Positions 15,922-24,646 of a stretch of DNA of 64,000 bases are shown piece by piece. Numbering within the stretch: the first letter of the stretch is position 1; every line of letters begins with the position of its first letter. The DNA comes from Ectopseudomonas composti (lineage in GTDB: Bacteria > Pseudomonadota > Gammaproteobacteria > Pseudomonadales > Pseudomonadaceae): the NCBI RefSeq assembly GCF_900115475.1, contig NZ_FOWP01000001.1, positions 310,001 through 374,000 of the forward strand. The letters are read 5' to 3'. The position numbers and the translations under genes were made by a program. The notes under the pieces are model-generated. The model was not told where the DNA came from and searched no databases. It saw only the letters and a program-made list of their open reading frames with translations.

Positions 15922-16457
15922 AAACCATCCTCAATTTTTATTTCAGCACCTTGAAAGTGCTGATCTGTAGCACCCTCGTCTGCATCACCACGCTGATCTT
16001 CCTCAACGTGGTACTGCGCTACGGCTTCAACTCGGGTCTGTTCTTCAGTGAAGAGATCTCTCGCTTGGCATTCGTCTGGCTGGTATTCGCCGGCGCCCAA
16101 CTGATGCTCCACGAGAACGGCCACATCGGTGTCGACATGCTGACCAGTCGTGTGTCGCCCAAGGTCGCCAAGGGCATGCTGGTACTCAGCCAAGTGCTGA
16201 TGCTTTACGTCACCTGGCTGTTCCTGCAGGGCAGTTGGAAACAGACGCTGATCAACCTGCATGTCGGTGCGCCGTCCACCGGTGTGTCCATGGGGATGTT
16301 CTACGGTGCCGGGCTGGTGTTCTCGATATTCAGCTTCGGCCTGATCACGGTGCAACTGCTGGATAGCCTGCGCAAGCCGGCCGGCACCTACGCCCAGCAG
16401 ATCAGTGACGGCCCAGCAACGCTGGCTCCCACTCAAGAAAACGGGGTGCTCAAGTAA
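15918..16457 (+). CDS. TRAP transporter small permease (DctQ type), GTG start
   Basis: A 179-residue four-helix membrane subunit. Family features are TTLIFLNVVLRYGFNSGLFFSEEISR split over residues 24-49 and HENGHIGVDML. The GTG at 15918 has CTGGAGAGA about 8 nt upstream and overlaps the stop of the 40-codon ORF. Its TAA overlaps the next ATG by one base (TAATG, 16455-16459). It is the first long gene of the second TRAP operon, whose order is Q-M-P rather than P-Q-M. Confidence 0.9.
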   Translation: MKTILNFYFSTLKVLICSTLVCITTLIFLNVVLRYGFNSGLFFSEEISRLAFVWLVFAGAQLMLHENGHIGVDMLTSRVSPKVAKGMLVLSQVLMLYVTWLFLQGSWKQTLINLHVGAPSTGVSMGMFYGAGLVFSIFSFGLITVQLLDSLRKPAGTYAQQISDGPATLAPTQENGVLK

Positions 16458-17740
16458 TGGCCCTCACCGTCTTCATTGGCGTGCTGATGGCCGCCATCCT
16501 CATCGGCACCCCCATCGCCTACGCGCTGATTCTCTGCGGCGTAGCGCTGATGTGGCTGCTGGGCCTGTTCGATGGGCAGATCATCGCGCAGAACATCATC
16601 AACTCTGCAGGCAGCTTCCCACTGCTGGCGATCCCGCTGTTCATCATCGCAGGCGAGGTGATGAACAACGGCGGACTGTCCAAACGCATCATCAACCTGG
16701 CCATCGCCATGGTCGGCCATCTGCGTGGCGGCCTAGGCTACGTGGCAATCTTCGCCGGCGTGCTGCTGTCGAGCCTGTCGGGGTCGGCGCTGGCCGACGC
16801 CGCCTCGCTGACGGCCCTGCTGCTGCCGATGATGGTCATCGCCGGCTACAACAAGAACCGCTCCGGCGGCCTGATAGCCTCAGTTTCGGTACTGGGTTCG
16901 ATCATCCCGCCAAGCATCGGCTTCGTGGTGCTCGGCGTGGCTTCCGGCCTGTCGATCACCAAGCTATTTCTCGCCGGCATCGCCCCCGGCCTGATGATCG
17001 CCATGGCGCTATGCGTGGCCTGGTGGCTGGTGTCACGTCGCGATAGTGATGTCGAACTGAGCCCGAAAGCCTCAGGCAAGGAGCGTTTGAAAGCTTTCGT
17101 CGACAGCATCTGGGCATTGATGCTGCCGGTGATCATCGTCGTCGGTCTGCGCTTTGGCGTTGTCACCCCGACCGAAGCTGGAGCCGTGGCCAGCGTCTAC
17201 GCGCTACTGGTCTCGACCCTGATCTACCGTGAGCTGGACTTGAAGAAGCTCAACGAGTTGCTGCTCAACGCCGGCAAGACCACCGCCGCGGTGATGTTCC
17301 TCGTGGCCGCCGCCTCGATCCCAGCCTGGATGATCACCATCGCCGACATTCCCGGCCAGATCATCGACCTGATCCAGCCAGTGATGGACAACCCCAAGCT
17401 GCTGATCCTGGTGCTGATGCTGCTGATCCTGATGATCTCCATGGTCATGGATCTGACCCCGACCATCCTGCTGCTCGCGCCGATCCTGGTGCCGGTGGTC
17501 AGCGCCGCCGGTATCGATCCGATCTACTTCGGCGTGCTGTTCATGATCAATTGCTCCATCGGCCTGATCACTCCACCTGTAGGCACCGTGCTCAACGTGG
17601 TCTGCGGCATCGGACGAATGCGCTACGAAGCGCTGCTCAAGGGCACTCTCCCGTTCCTGATTGCAGAAATAGTCGTGCTCATGCTGCTCGTGGCCTTCCC
17701 CGAGCTGGTCACCGTGCCCGCTCAGTGGTTCGCCCACTAA
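16457..17740 (+). CDS. TRAP transporter large permease (DctM type)
   Basis: A 427-residue polytopic permease of normal DctM length. It shows LSSLSGSALADAASLTALLL near residue 103-122, LGSIIPPSIGFVVLGVASG and the late GLITPPVGTVLNVVCG block. It overlaps the small permease stop by one base, so the two are translationally coupled. It forms the import channel of the second TRAP system and is followed 41 bp later by its binding protein. Confidence 0.94.
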   Translation: MALTVFIGVLMAAILIGTPIAYALILCGVALMWLLGLFDGQIIAQNIINSAGSFPLLAIPLFIIAGEVMNNGGLSKRIINLAIAMVGHLRGGLGYVAIFAGVLLSSLSGSALADAASLTALLLPMMVIAGYNKNRSGGLIASVSVLGSIIPPSIGFVVLGVASGLSITKLFLAGIAPGLMIAMALCVAWWLVSRRDSDVELSPKASGKERLKAFVDSIWALMLPVIIVVGLRFGVVTPTEAGAVASVYALLVSTLIYRELDLKKLNELLLNAGKTTAAVMFLVAAASIPAWMITIADIPGQIIDLIQPVMDNPKLLILVLMLLILMISMVMDLTPTILLLAPILVPVVSAAGIDPIYFGVLFMINCSIGLITPPVGTVLNVVCGIGRMRYEALLKGTLPFLIAEIVVLMLLVAFPELVTVPAQWFAH

Positions 17741-17750
17741 CGGTTCATCC

Positions 17751-17771
17751 AATAACAACAGCCAACAAGAA
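17751..17771 (+). promoter_or_regulatory. Candidate Crc/Hfq CA motifs upstream of the second DctP start
   Basis: AATAACAACA (17751-17760) and AACAAGAA (17764-17771), both fitting AAYAANAA, precede the AAGGA SD and ATG of the binding-protein gene. Together with the motif at 15779 this suggests post-transcriptional catabolite repression of the operon. Confidence 0.45.
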
Positions 17772-17781
17772 GGACACCACC

Positions 17782-18780
17782 ATGAAAAAGCAACTGACGC
17801 TCCTCGCTACCCTGCTGCTCGCCAGCAGCATGACCTTCGCCACCGAGTACAACGCACGCACCATCAAGTTCGCCGCCACCAGCCCCAAGGGCACACCACC
17901 GGCCATCGGCATGGAGCTATTCGCCGAGAAGGTCGCCGAGCGCAGTGGCGGCAAGATCAAGGTGCGTACCTTCCCCAACGGCGTGCTGGGTGGTGACGTG
18001 CAGGTGCTGTCATCGCTGCAGGGCGGCTTGATCGAGATGATGACTTGGAACGCGGGTCTGATGCTCAACCATGTCACTGACTTCGGCATTCTCGACTTCC
18101 CCTTCCTATACACCGATACCGCCAAAGTCGACGCCATGCTCGACGGTGAGGTAGGCAAGATGCTGACCGATCAGTTGCCACAGCAGAATCTGGTCGGCCT
18201 GGCCTTCTGGGAATTGGGGGTGCGCAACCTGACCAACAACAAGCGCCCCGTGACCAAGCTCGAAGACATCGCTGGACTGAAGATCCGCGCCCAGCAATCA
18301 CCGCTGTTCCTTGATGTGTGGCGCGAGCTCGGCGCCAACCCGACGCCGCTGCCATTCACCGAAGTGCACACGGCGCTTGAGACCGGCACCGTCGACGGCC
18401 AGGAAAACCCAGCAGCGCTGATTCTCGCCTCCAAGTTCAACGAGGTGCAGAAGTACCTGAGCCTGACTCGCCACAACTACAACCCGCAGATCGTTCTGAT
18501 CGGCAAGGGTTTCTGGGACACGCTCAACGAAGACGAGAAAAAGTTGCTCACCGACGTCGCTATGGAGGTGCGCCTGGAGCAGCGTCGCATCTCCCGTGAA
18601 GCCGATAGCAAGGCCATCGCCCAACTGGAAGCCGCCGGCATGCAGGTCAACGAGGTGCCGGTGGCGGAGATCACTCGTATCCAGGCAAAGATCAAGCCGG
18701 TAGTGGACAAGTACGCCGCCCAGATCAACCCGGAGCTGGTGAAGAAAGTCTACGAGGCCATGGACGTCCCCCAGCAATGA
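17782..18780 (+). CDS. TRAP transporter solute-binding protein (DctP type)
   Basis: A 332-residue periplasmic protein with a clear signal peptide MKKQLTLLATLLLASSMTFA. The core matches C4-dicarboxylate-type DctP proteins: GLKIRAQQSPLFLDVWRELG carries the carboxylate-binding Arg, and PLPFTEVHTALETGTVDGQE is a family hallmark. It should capture an organic acid anion for the Q-M permease upstream. The ATG at 17782 is preceded by AAGGAC. It shows little resemblance to the cysteine-rich DctP of the first set, so the two systems probably carry different ligands. Confidence 0.93.
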   Translation: MKKQLTLLATLLLASSMTFATEYNARTIKFAATSPKGTPPAIGMELFAEKVAERSGGKIKVRTFPNGVLGGDVQVLSSLQGGLIEMMTWNAGLMLNHVTDFGILDFPFLYTDTAKVDAMLDGEVGKMLTDQLPQQNLVGLAFWELGVRNLTNNKRPVTKLEDIAGLKIRAQQSPLFLDVWRELGANPTPLPFTEVHTALETGTVDGQENPAALILASKFNEVQKYLSLTRHNYNPQIVLIGKGFWDTLNEDEKKLLTDVAMEVRLEQRRISREADSKAIAQLEAAGMQVNEVPVAEITRIQAKIKPVVDKYAAQINPELVKKVYEAMDVPQQ

Positions 18781-18868
18781 TGCCGTGTGGGGCCTCTTCA
18801 GGCCCCCTGAAATGCCTAAACAACCGGCGCGTCTGATCCGGCACGCCCAGCACATCCATGAGGACACC

Positions 18869-19672
18869 ATGAAGATTTCGGTTGCGCAGATTCACCCCAT
18901 AGCGGGCAACCCGACCCAGACCATCGAGAAAGTTGCCGAGACATCGCGCCAGGCGGCCAGCGAAGGCTCGCGACTGATCGCCTTTCCCGAGTGCCTGCTC
19001 ACTGGCGGCTCGTTCGACAGCCGCGAAGAACTCGAGCGCGGCGCCATCGAGATCGAAGCGCTGGCCCCCCTGCTAGCCGTCAGCGCCGAGACCGGCATCT
19101 ACATCATCGCCGGTTTCTATGAACGCTTGCCGGATGCGATCTTCAACACTGCGGCGCTAATCGGCCCGAAAGGTATCGTCGGCCTGCATCGCAAGCGCCA
19201 CCTGCCGTTCATGATCGGCGACCGTTTCACCGACACCCCGGATGAATGGACGCCGCCGGTATTCGACACCGACATCGGTCGCATCGGTATGGCCATCTGC
19301 TACGAGATTCGCTTCCCGGAAGTGGTGCGCACACTGGCTCTCGAAGGCGCCGATATCGTCGTCCTGCCTGCAGCCTGGCCAGAGCAGGCGCGCATGCTGC
19401 CGGATCTCTTCAGCACCGTGCGCGCGGCGGAGAACATCGTCTATTTCGTCGCGCCTAACCGCAACGACATGGACGGCGGCATGCAATTCATCGGCATGAG
19501 CCACATCATCGAACCTTCCGGCAAGACGCTGGTGCGTGCCGGCCTGGAAGATGGTGTGTACAGCGCCGAGATCGACATCGAGAAGGCACGCAACAAATCG
19601 CTGATCCGTGAACCCGGCGTGTTCGAAGTGCACCCGTTCAAGGATCGCCTACCCGATACCTACCGCATCTAA
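18869..19672 (+). CDS. Nitrilase-superfamily carbon-nitrogen hydrolase
   Basis: A 267-residue hydrolase with the Glu-Lys-Cys triad visible: Glu in FPECLL, Lys in LHRKRHLP, Cys in AICYEIRFPE. Length and motifs resemble omega-amidase/NIT2-type or carbamoylase-type enzymes that hydrolyse amides of small acids, rather than true nitrilases. The ATG at 18869 follows AGGA. A 7-bp hairpin (18789-18806, loop CTTC, no T run) sits between the binding-protein gene and this gene and may reduce read-through. It probably processes an imported or pathway amide to a keto acid. Confidence 0.85.
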   Translation: MKISVAQIHPIAGNPTQTIEKVAETSRQAASEGSRLIAFPECLLTGGSFDSREELERGAIEIEALAPLLAVSAETGIYIIAGFYERLPDAIFNTAALIGPKGIVGLHRKRHLPFMIGDRFTDTPDEWTPPVFDTDIGRIGMAICYEIRFPEVVRTLALEGADIVVLPAAWPEQARMLPDLFSTVRAAENIVYFVAPNRNDMDGGMQFIGMSHIIEPSGKTLVRAGLEDGVYSAEIDIEKARNKSLIREPGVFEVHPFKDRLPDTYRI

Positions 19673-19682
19673 GGCGCCAGCT

Positions 19683-20471
19683 ATGAAAGACACACTGAAA
19701 CAACGGATGGCGTGCGGCACCACCTACGGTATGAACATCTACGGCACCGCCTCGATGCCGATCGAAGTCGCCGGCAACTGGGGGCTGGATTTCGTCTTCA
19801 TCGACGCCGAGCACACCTCACTCGGCATCGACCGCGACATGGAGAAACTAGTCCTGGCGGCCCACTACGCCAAGATCCACAGCCTGGTGCGGGTGCGCGG
19901 CACGCTCGATTGGGACATCCGCAAGGCCCTGGAAATGGGTGCCAGCGGTGTGATCATTCCGCAGGTGCACAACGCCGAACAGATGCGCAGCATCATCCGC
20001 AGCAGCAAGTTCCCGCCCATGGGCCGCCGAGGTGGCGACAGCTCAGTACGCTCGGCCCAATACGCCGGGCCGAACTTCGACTGGAGCACCTACATCCAGA
20101 CGGAGAACGAACGCACCGTGATCGTGCCGATGGCCGAGAGCTACGAGTTCTTCGACAACATCGACGCCATTCTCGATGTCGAGGGTATCGACGCCGTGCA
20201 CTTCGGTCCGGCCGACTACTCGCTGTCACGCCAGTTGCCGGTGGATTACCGCCTGGGCAACCCCGAGGTGCGCGAGCGCCTGGAGCTGCTGATCGAGAAA
20301 TGCCACGCCCGTGGCATTCAGGTCATGGTGCCCTGCTTCCCTGCAGACAGCGAAACCGCCATACGCCTGATCGAGATGGGCAGCGACATGCTTTTGATGG
20401 GGAGTGACCTGTCGTGGCTAAACCAGGCCGGACAGCGCATCTCCACCGTCCGCCAGGAGATCGGGCAGTAG
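19683..20471 (+). CDS. HpcH/HpaI-family class II aldolase
   Basis: A 262-residue metal-dependent aldolase-fold enzyme. Family motifs are FVFIDAEHTSLGID, GVIIPQVHNAEQ, VPMAES (metal-ligand Glu) and DAVHFGPADYSLSR. Such enzymes cleave 4-hydroxy-2-oxo acids to pyruvate plus an aldehyde, or act on citramalyl/malyl-type substrates. It starts 10 bp after the C-N hydrolase gene and is the last gene of the second TRAP operon. The substrate is unknown, but pyruvate or a close analogue is the expected product. Confidence 0.88.
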   Translation: MKDTLKQRMACGTTYGMNIYGTASMPIEVAGNWGLDFVFIDAEHTSLGIDRDMEKLVLAAHYAKIHSLVRVRGTLDWDIRKALEMGASGVIIPQVHNAEQMRSIIRSSKFPPMGRRGGDSSVRSAQYAGPNFDWSTYIQTENERTVIVPMAESYEFFDNIDAILDVEGIDAVHFGPADYSLSRQLPVDYRLGNPEVRERLELLIEKCHARGIQVMVPCFPADSETAIRLIEMGSDMLLMGSDLSWLNQAGQRISTVRQEIGQ

Positions 20472-20664
20472 AAACCTGCCTGCCAGTGCCACGGGGTTTC
20501 AGGTTCAGCCCTGACAGAGCACTTGCAGGAAAGGGGTTCGCACGGAGGCGGAACCATAAAGCTTTGCGGGGCAAGGATGCTCTGCGTTTGCCATTCCTCT
20601 GGTAGAGATGTCGGCAACGAGGCTGCTACCCTCCCTCCGCTTTTCCTTCTGCGGAGCTCTACCC

Positions 20665-21114
20665 ATGAATCCAATCAGCGGCTGGCTGCTGGCCCTGCCC
20701 TTTCTCGCAGGCGCTGTGCTGCCTCTGCAGGCCGGTATCAACGGCCAACTCGCCCGCCAGCTGTCCAGCGTCTTCGCCGCGGCGCTGATCTCCTTCGCCG
20801 TCGGCAGCTTGGCGTTGTTGCTGATGACCCTGAGCCAGCGCGAAATGCCGGGGCTCGGCGCACTCAAGGAGCTGACCTGGTGGCACTGGAGCGGCGGCCT
20901 GCTCGGCGCCTTCTTCATCGCCACGGCGGCCTTCGCCGGGCCGAGGGTCGGAGCGCTACTGTTCATGGTGCTGGTGATCGCCGGGCAGTTGGCCATGGCC
21001 ATCACCCTCGATCATTTCGGCTGGGCGGGCTTTCGCGAGTCGCCCATCACCTTCGGCAAAGTCGCAGGCCTGTTGTTGATCGTCGCCGGCATCTGGATGA
21101 TTCGTCGCGGCTGA
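20665..21114 (+). CDS. YdcZ-like (DUF606) DMT-superfamily membrane protein
   Basis: A 149-residue protein with about five hydrophobic helices. The first helix carries PLQAGINGQLARQL and later GPRVGALLFMVLVIAGQL, both typical of the YdcZ half-size drug/metabolite transporter family. These are thought to work as pairs or dimers; the substrate is unknown. The start at 20665 follows GGAG and begins at the family N-terminus, while the longer frame upstream lacks family sequence. It is separated from the aldolase gene by 193 bp with no recognised element. Confidence 0.82.
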   Translation: MNPISGWLLALPFLAGAVLPLQAGINGQLARQLSSVFAAALISFAVGSLALLLMTLSQREMPGLGALKELTWWHWSGGLLGAFFIATAAFAGPRVGALLFMVLVIAGQLAMAITLDHFGWAGFRESPITFGKVAGLLLIVAGIWMIRRG

Positions 21115-21275
21115 CGGGCGGCTACAAATACTGGCCAATGGACACTCTGACGCTCACAAAAAGGCGCTATGCTCGGACATGCAGTTTCTGTGATCACAAA
21201 AAAGCCTCCTGGAGAAGGTTCTGACGTCGCCTGCGACGGCCCGGAGGTGGCCGCCAGCGGTGGCAGGCCAAAACG

Positions 21276-22403
21276 ATGACCGACGCCGAAGTACCGCGCC
21301 AGCTCAATACATTCGCCTTGTGGCGTGAAGTGGATGACACCCGCATCCGCACTCGCCTGGGTGGCTTTTTCTACCTGCTTGCCTGGCTGCTGACCTGGGC
21401 CTTCAGCACAGCGCCAGACAGCCTGGTGTTCAGTGGGGTGTTGGGCTGCACCCTTTTCGCTACGCTGCTGGCGGCGCGCCTGCTGCATCGCCCTGACGGC
21501 ATCGAAAGCCCCGAACAGTTGCAGCGCTGGCTCGACCGCCACTGGGGCCTGATCCTCCTGACCTCGCTGTGCTGGGGCCAGGCCCATGCGCTGGCGGTTT
21601 ACAGCGACGCCTACAACGACTCGGAGATGATCGCCACCCTGGCCACGGTCGCCTTCGCCACGGCGATGACCTTCAACTTCGCCATGCGCCGCGGCCGCGC
21701 CCTTCTGGCGCTGGCCCTGATCTACCTGCCAGGCCTGATAGTGATGGCGCTGAACTGGCAGCAGAAGCACGCGATGCTGATCACTCTGACGTTCTATCTC
21801 AGCTACCTGATTCTGGTACTGGGGCGTAACCATCGCGAGTACCGCGCCACCCTCGACCTGGAGCTCAAGCTGCTGGAGCAGCAAAGCCAGTTGGATCTGC
21901 TCAGCCGCACCGACAGCCTGACCCAGCTGGGCAACCGCTATCAGTTCAACAGCCTGTTCCCCAGCCTGGTGGCCAATGCGGTACGCCAGGGCGAACCGCT
22001 GTCGCTGGTGCTGATGGATATCGATTTCTTCAAGAAGGTCAACGACGAGCATGGCCATGCCGGTGGCGATGCCTGCCTGAGCGCCTTCGCCGAACGCATG
22101 CGCACGGTGTTTCGCCGCGATGCCGACGCACTGCTGCGCCTGGGTGGCGAGGAGTTCGGTGTGCTGCTGCCGGGTACCACGCTGGCCCAAGCCTGGGACC
22201 TGGCCGAGCACTTTCGCCAGGAGCTAGAGGCGCAAGGCCTGCTGCTAGCCGATCAGCGCCTGGACCTGACCACCAGCCTGGGCGTCGGCTGCTTCAGCAG
22301 TCGCCATGATGGCGACGCCGAAGCCTTCTTCAAGCGCGTGGATGGCGCGCTCTACCGCGCCAAACGCGAGGGCCGCAATCGTCTGGTTGCGGCCGATCAC
22401 TGA
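21276..22403 (+). CDS. Membrane-bound diguanylate cyclase
   Basis: A 375-residue protein. The N-terminal 185 residues contain about five or six hydrophobic helices, without a recognised sensor domain. A short coiled segment (DLELKLLEQQSQLDLL) leads to a GGDEF domain with active-site RLGGEEF and substrate motif MDIDFFKKVND. An intact inhibitory I-site RDAD lies nine residues before GGEEF, so the enzyme should be product-inhibited. It makes c-di-GMP from GTP at the inner membrane. Confidence 0.92.
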   Translation: MTDAEVPRQLNTFALWREVDDTRIRTRLGGFFYLLAWLLTWAFSTAPDSLVFSGVLGCTLFATLLAARLLHRPDGIESPEQLQRWLDRHWGLILLTSLCWGQAHALAVYSDAYNDSEMIATLATVAFATAMTFNFAMRRGRALLALALIYLPGLIVMALNWQQKHAMLITLTFYLSYLILVLGRNHREYRATLDLELKLLEQQSQLDLLSRTDSLTQLGNRYQFNSLFPSLVANAVRQGEPLSLVLMDIDFFKKVNDEHGHAGGDACLSAFAERMRTVFRRDADALLRLGGEEFGVLLPGTTLAQAWDLAEHFRQELEAQGLLLADQRLDLTTSLGVGCFSSRHDGDAEAFFKRVDGALYRAKREGRNRLVAADH

Positions 22404-22513
22404 GGCGCGGCGGATTCAAGATCACGCGCATCTCGCGGGCCGCCCAGGCTGCACGCACCAGCGCTTAGGCGGCGATAAGCGCCGCGCACGGCTCCTTACA
22501 AACACCATTACGA

Positions 22514-24445
22514 CTAGAGACGGAACTTGCCCATCTGCCCGGCCAGATCATCGGCCAGTCGGCTCAGGGTCTGGCAATCCTCACGACAGGCACGCACCTC
22601 ACCGGCCGTGGCGTGGGCCAGGTCGGCGATGCCCTGCACATTGCGGTTGATCTCCTCGGTCACCGAACTCTGCTCTTCGGTCGCCGAAGCCACTTGAGTG
22701 TTCATGTCGCTGATACGCTCGATCTGCTCGGTAATCGCGCCGAGCGACTGCCCGGTGCGCTGACTGGATTCGACGCCAGTGCCGGTGGCCGACTGCCCCG
22801 CGTGCATGGAGCTGACGGCCGTTTCCGCGCCCTGTTTGAGGCGTTGAATCATTTGCTGGATCTCGTCCGTCGACGCCTGGGTACGGCTGGCCAGCGTGCG
22901 CACCTCATCGGCGACCACGGCGAAGCCGCGGCCCATCTCCCCGGCGCGCGCGGCCTCGATGGCCGCGTTGAGCGCCAGCAGGTTGGTCTGCTCGGAGATA
23001 CCGCGAATCACTGCCAGCACCTGGTCGATGGAAGCAACCTGCTCGGCCAGCTCGGTCACCGCTCCGGCCGCGCTGCCAATATCGGCAGACATGCGTTCTA
23101 TGTGGGCGATGGACTGGCCCACCACCTGGCGCGCCGTTTGCGCCTCTTCGCGCGCACTGCGCGAGGACTGCGCGGCGTTGCTGGCGTTACGCGCGATCTC
23201 CTGCACGGTCAGGCCCATCTCGTGCACGGCGGTGGCCACCATATCGGTCATTTCCTGCTGTTGGCCGGCGCGCCCTGCGGTGTTTTCCACCACCCGCGCT
23301 ACCTGAACGACCGCCGTACGTAGCCGCTCACTGGTGGCCAGCACATCGCCGATCAGGTCGCGCTGGCTGGCAAGAAAACGGTTGAACCCGCGTGCCAGGT
23401 CGCCCAACTCGTCGGCACGCGACTCATCCAGACGCCGCGTCAGGTCACCACCACCGCCACCGATTTCCACCAGCGCCTGGGTCACCTGACGAATCGGCCG
23501 CACCAGGCCGCGGGCCAGCAGTACCACCAGGCCGAGGAACAATAGCGCCACGGCCACACCGATGAGGCTGGTCACCAGCAGCGCCTGGCGGGCCTCGGCG
23601 TAGACTTCCGCCTCGGGCACCTCGCTGACCAACAGCCAGTCGATGCTGGCGAACTTCTGCGCGACGGCGAGAAAGGTTTCGCCGTCGCGCTCGAACCTTA
23701 CCGCCCGGCTATCGCCTGACAGTACCTGGCGGCTGGCGTCGGCGCCGAAGAGTTCGGCGAGCTTGCCGCTGCCACTCAGCTCCGAACGCGGGTGGACCTT
23801 GACGTTACCCTGGCCGTCGACGAGAAACACCTGACCGCGCTCGCCGAAGCGGAACTCGCTGATCATCTTCGACATGTCCGCCAGGTTGTAGCCAAGCCCG
23901 GCCACACCCAGTGTCTTGCCGCCCTGCTTGATGCGTTGGTTGATGAACAGGGTGGGCAGCCGGGTGGTCTTGTCGATATCGATTTCCAGCACCCGGTCGC
24001 GGTCACTGTCGACCAGACGATAGAACCACTGGTTCTCCGTCTGGCTGCGGTCGAGGGTGCGCATCAAGCCTTCGCCGGTGGTGTAGTTGCCACTGACCAG
24101 GGCGACGATAGAGGTGGTCATGGCGTTCTGCTGGGCGCGTACGCCTTCCAGGTAGCGCGCGAAGTCGCTACGCCGCGCCTCCTCCTCGCCAGCGGCCAGC
24201 CAGTCCTGCACCAGGCTGTTTTCGGCAATCGAGGCGTTGGCGGTAATGGGGGCAGTCAGCACCCGCTCCAGGTCGTTGCGGATCGCCAGTACGCGCGCCG
24301 GCAGCGCTTCTTCGATCAGATAGCGTTCGGTCAGGCGATTGACCACCGCCGAGTAGATGCCGACGACGATCAGAATGCTGGCCAGCAGGGCGGCGCCCAT
24401 GCTGAGGATCAATTGCCACTGAATACTGCGTTGCCAGAGGCGCAT
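22514..24445 (-). CDS. Methyl-accepting chemotaxis protein with dCache sensor
   Basis: A 643-residue chemoreceptor. It has an N-terminal TM helix ([20 protein letters not shown]), a large periplasmic dCache-type domain (about 45-290) with [19 protein letters not shown], a second TM, a HAMP domain, and the highly conserved signalling tip ([19 protein letters not shown]). The ATG at 24445 fits the family N-terminus; the longer frame has no membrane signal. It should sense small ligands, often amino or organic acids, and signal to CheA. A sigma-28 promoter lies at 24535-24561. Confidence 0.94.
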   Translation of the reverse strand: MRLWQRSIQWQLILSMGAALLASILIVVGIYSAVVNRLTERYLIEEALPARVLAIRNDLERVLTAPITANASIAENSLVQDWLAAGEEEARRSDFARYLEGVRAQQNAMTTSIVALVSGNYTTGEGLMRTLDRSQTENQWFYRLVDSDRDRVLEIDIDKTTRLPTLFINQRIKQGGKTLGVAGLGYNLADMSKMISEFRFGERGQVFLVDGQGNVKVHPRSELSGSGKLAELFGADASRQVLSGDSRAVRFERDGETFLAVAQKFASIDWLLVSEVPEAEVYAEARQALLVTSLIGVAVALLFLGLVVLLARGLVRPIRQVTQALVEIGGGGGDLTRRLDESRADELGDLARGFNRFLASQRDLIGDVLATSERLRTAVVQVARVVENTAGRAGQQQEMTDMVATAVHEMGLTVQEIARNASNAAQSSRSAREEAQTARQVVGQSIAHIERMSADIGSAAGAVTELAEQVASIDQVLAVIRGISEQTNLLALNAAIEAARAGEMGRGFAVVADEVRTLASRTQASTDEIQQMIQRLKQGAETAVSSMHAGQSATGTGVESSQRTGQSLGAITEQIERISDMNTQVASATEEQSSVTEEINRNVQGIADLAHATAGEVRACREDCQTLSRLADDLAGQMGKFRL

Positions 24446-24534
24446 GGAGGCTTCTCCCGCTGGTGGTTTGGAATTGGCCAGGCAATTGGATACAAAAATG
24501 TACACAAATTGCAAATAAGTTACCGCCAGATTTC

Positions 24535-24561
24535 ATATCGGCTAGCCAGGGCCAAGCTTTA
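24535..24561 (-). promoter_or_regulatory. Sigma-28 (FliA) promoter for the chemoreceptor gene
   Basis: On the minus strand the sequence reads TAAAGCTT, 11 nt, then GCCGATAT. This is nearly identical to the FliA consensus TAAAGTTT-N11-GCCGATAA with exact spacing. It lies 90 bp before the receptor start codon, so the gene is expected to be co-regulated with flagellar class IV genes. Confidence 0.85.
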
Positions 24562-24646
24562 TTCACTCTAGTCAGGATTATTCGCTGCCATGATCAGACG
24601 CTCAGGCCAGAGCGGCCGGCGCCCGAAGGCAGTCAGGTGATTGGCC

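Noticed and set aside
18789..18806. A hairpin between DctP and the C-N hydrolase as a terminator
   Set aside because: The stem is only 7 bp and no T run follows, so at most it reduces read-through.
21188..21199. TGTGATCACA before the membrane diguanylate cyclase as a Vfr/CRP site
   Set aside because: The half-sites directly abut without the 6-nt spacing required by the family.
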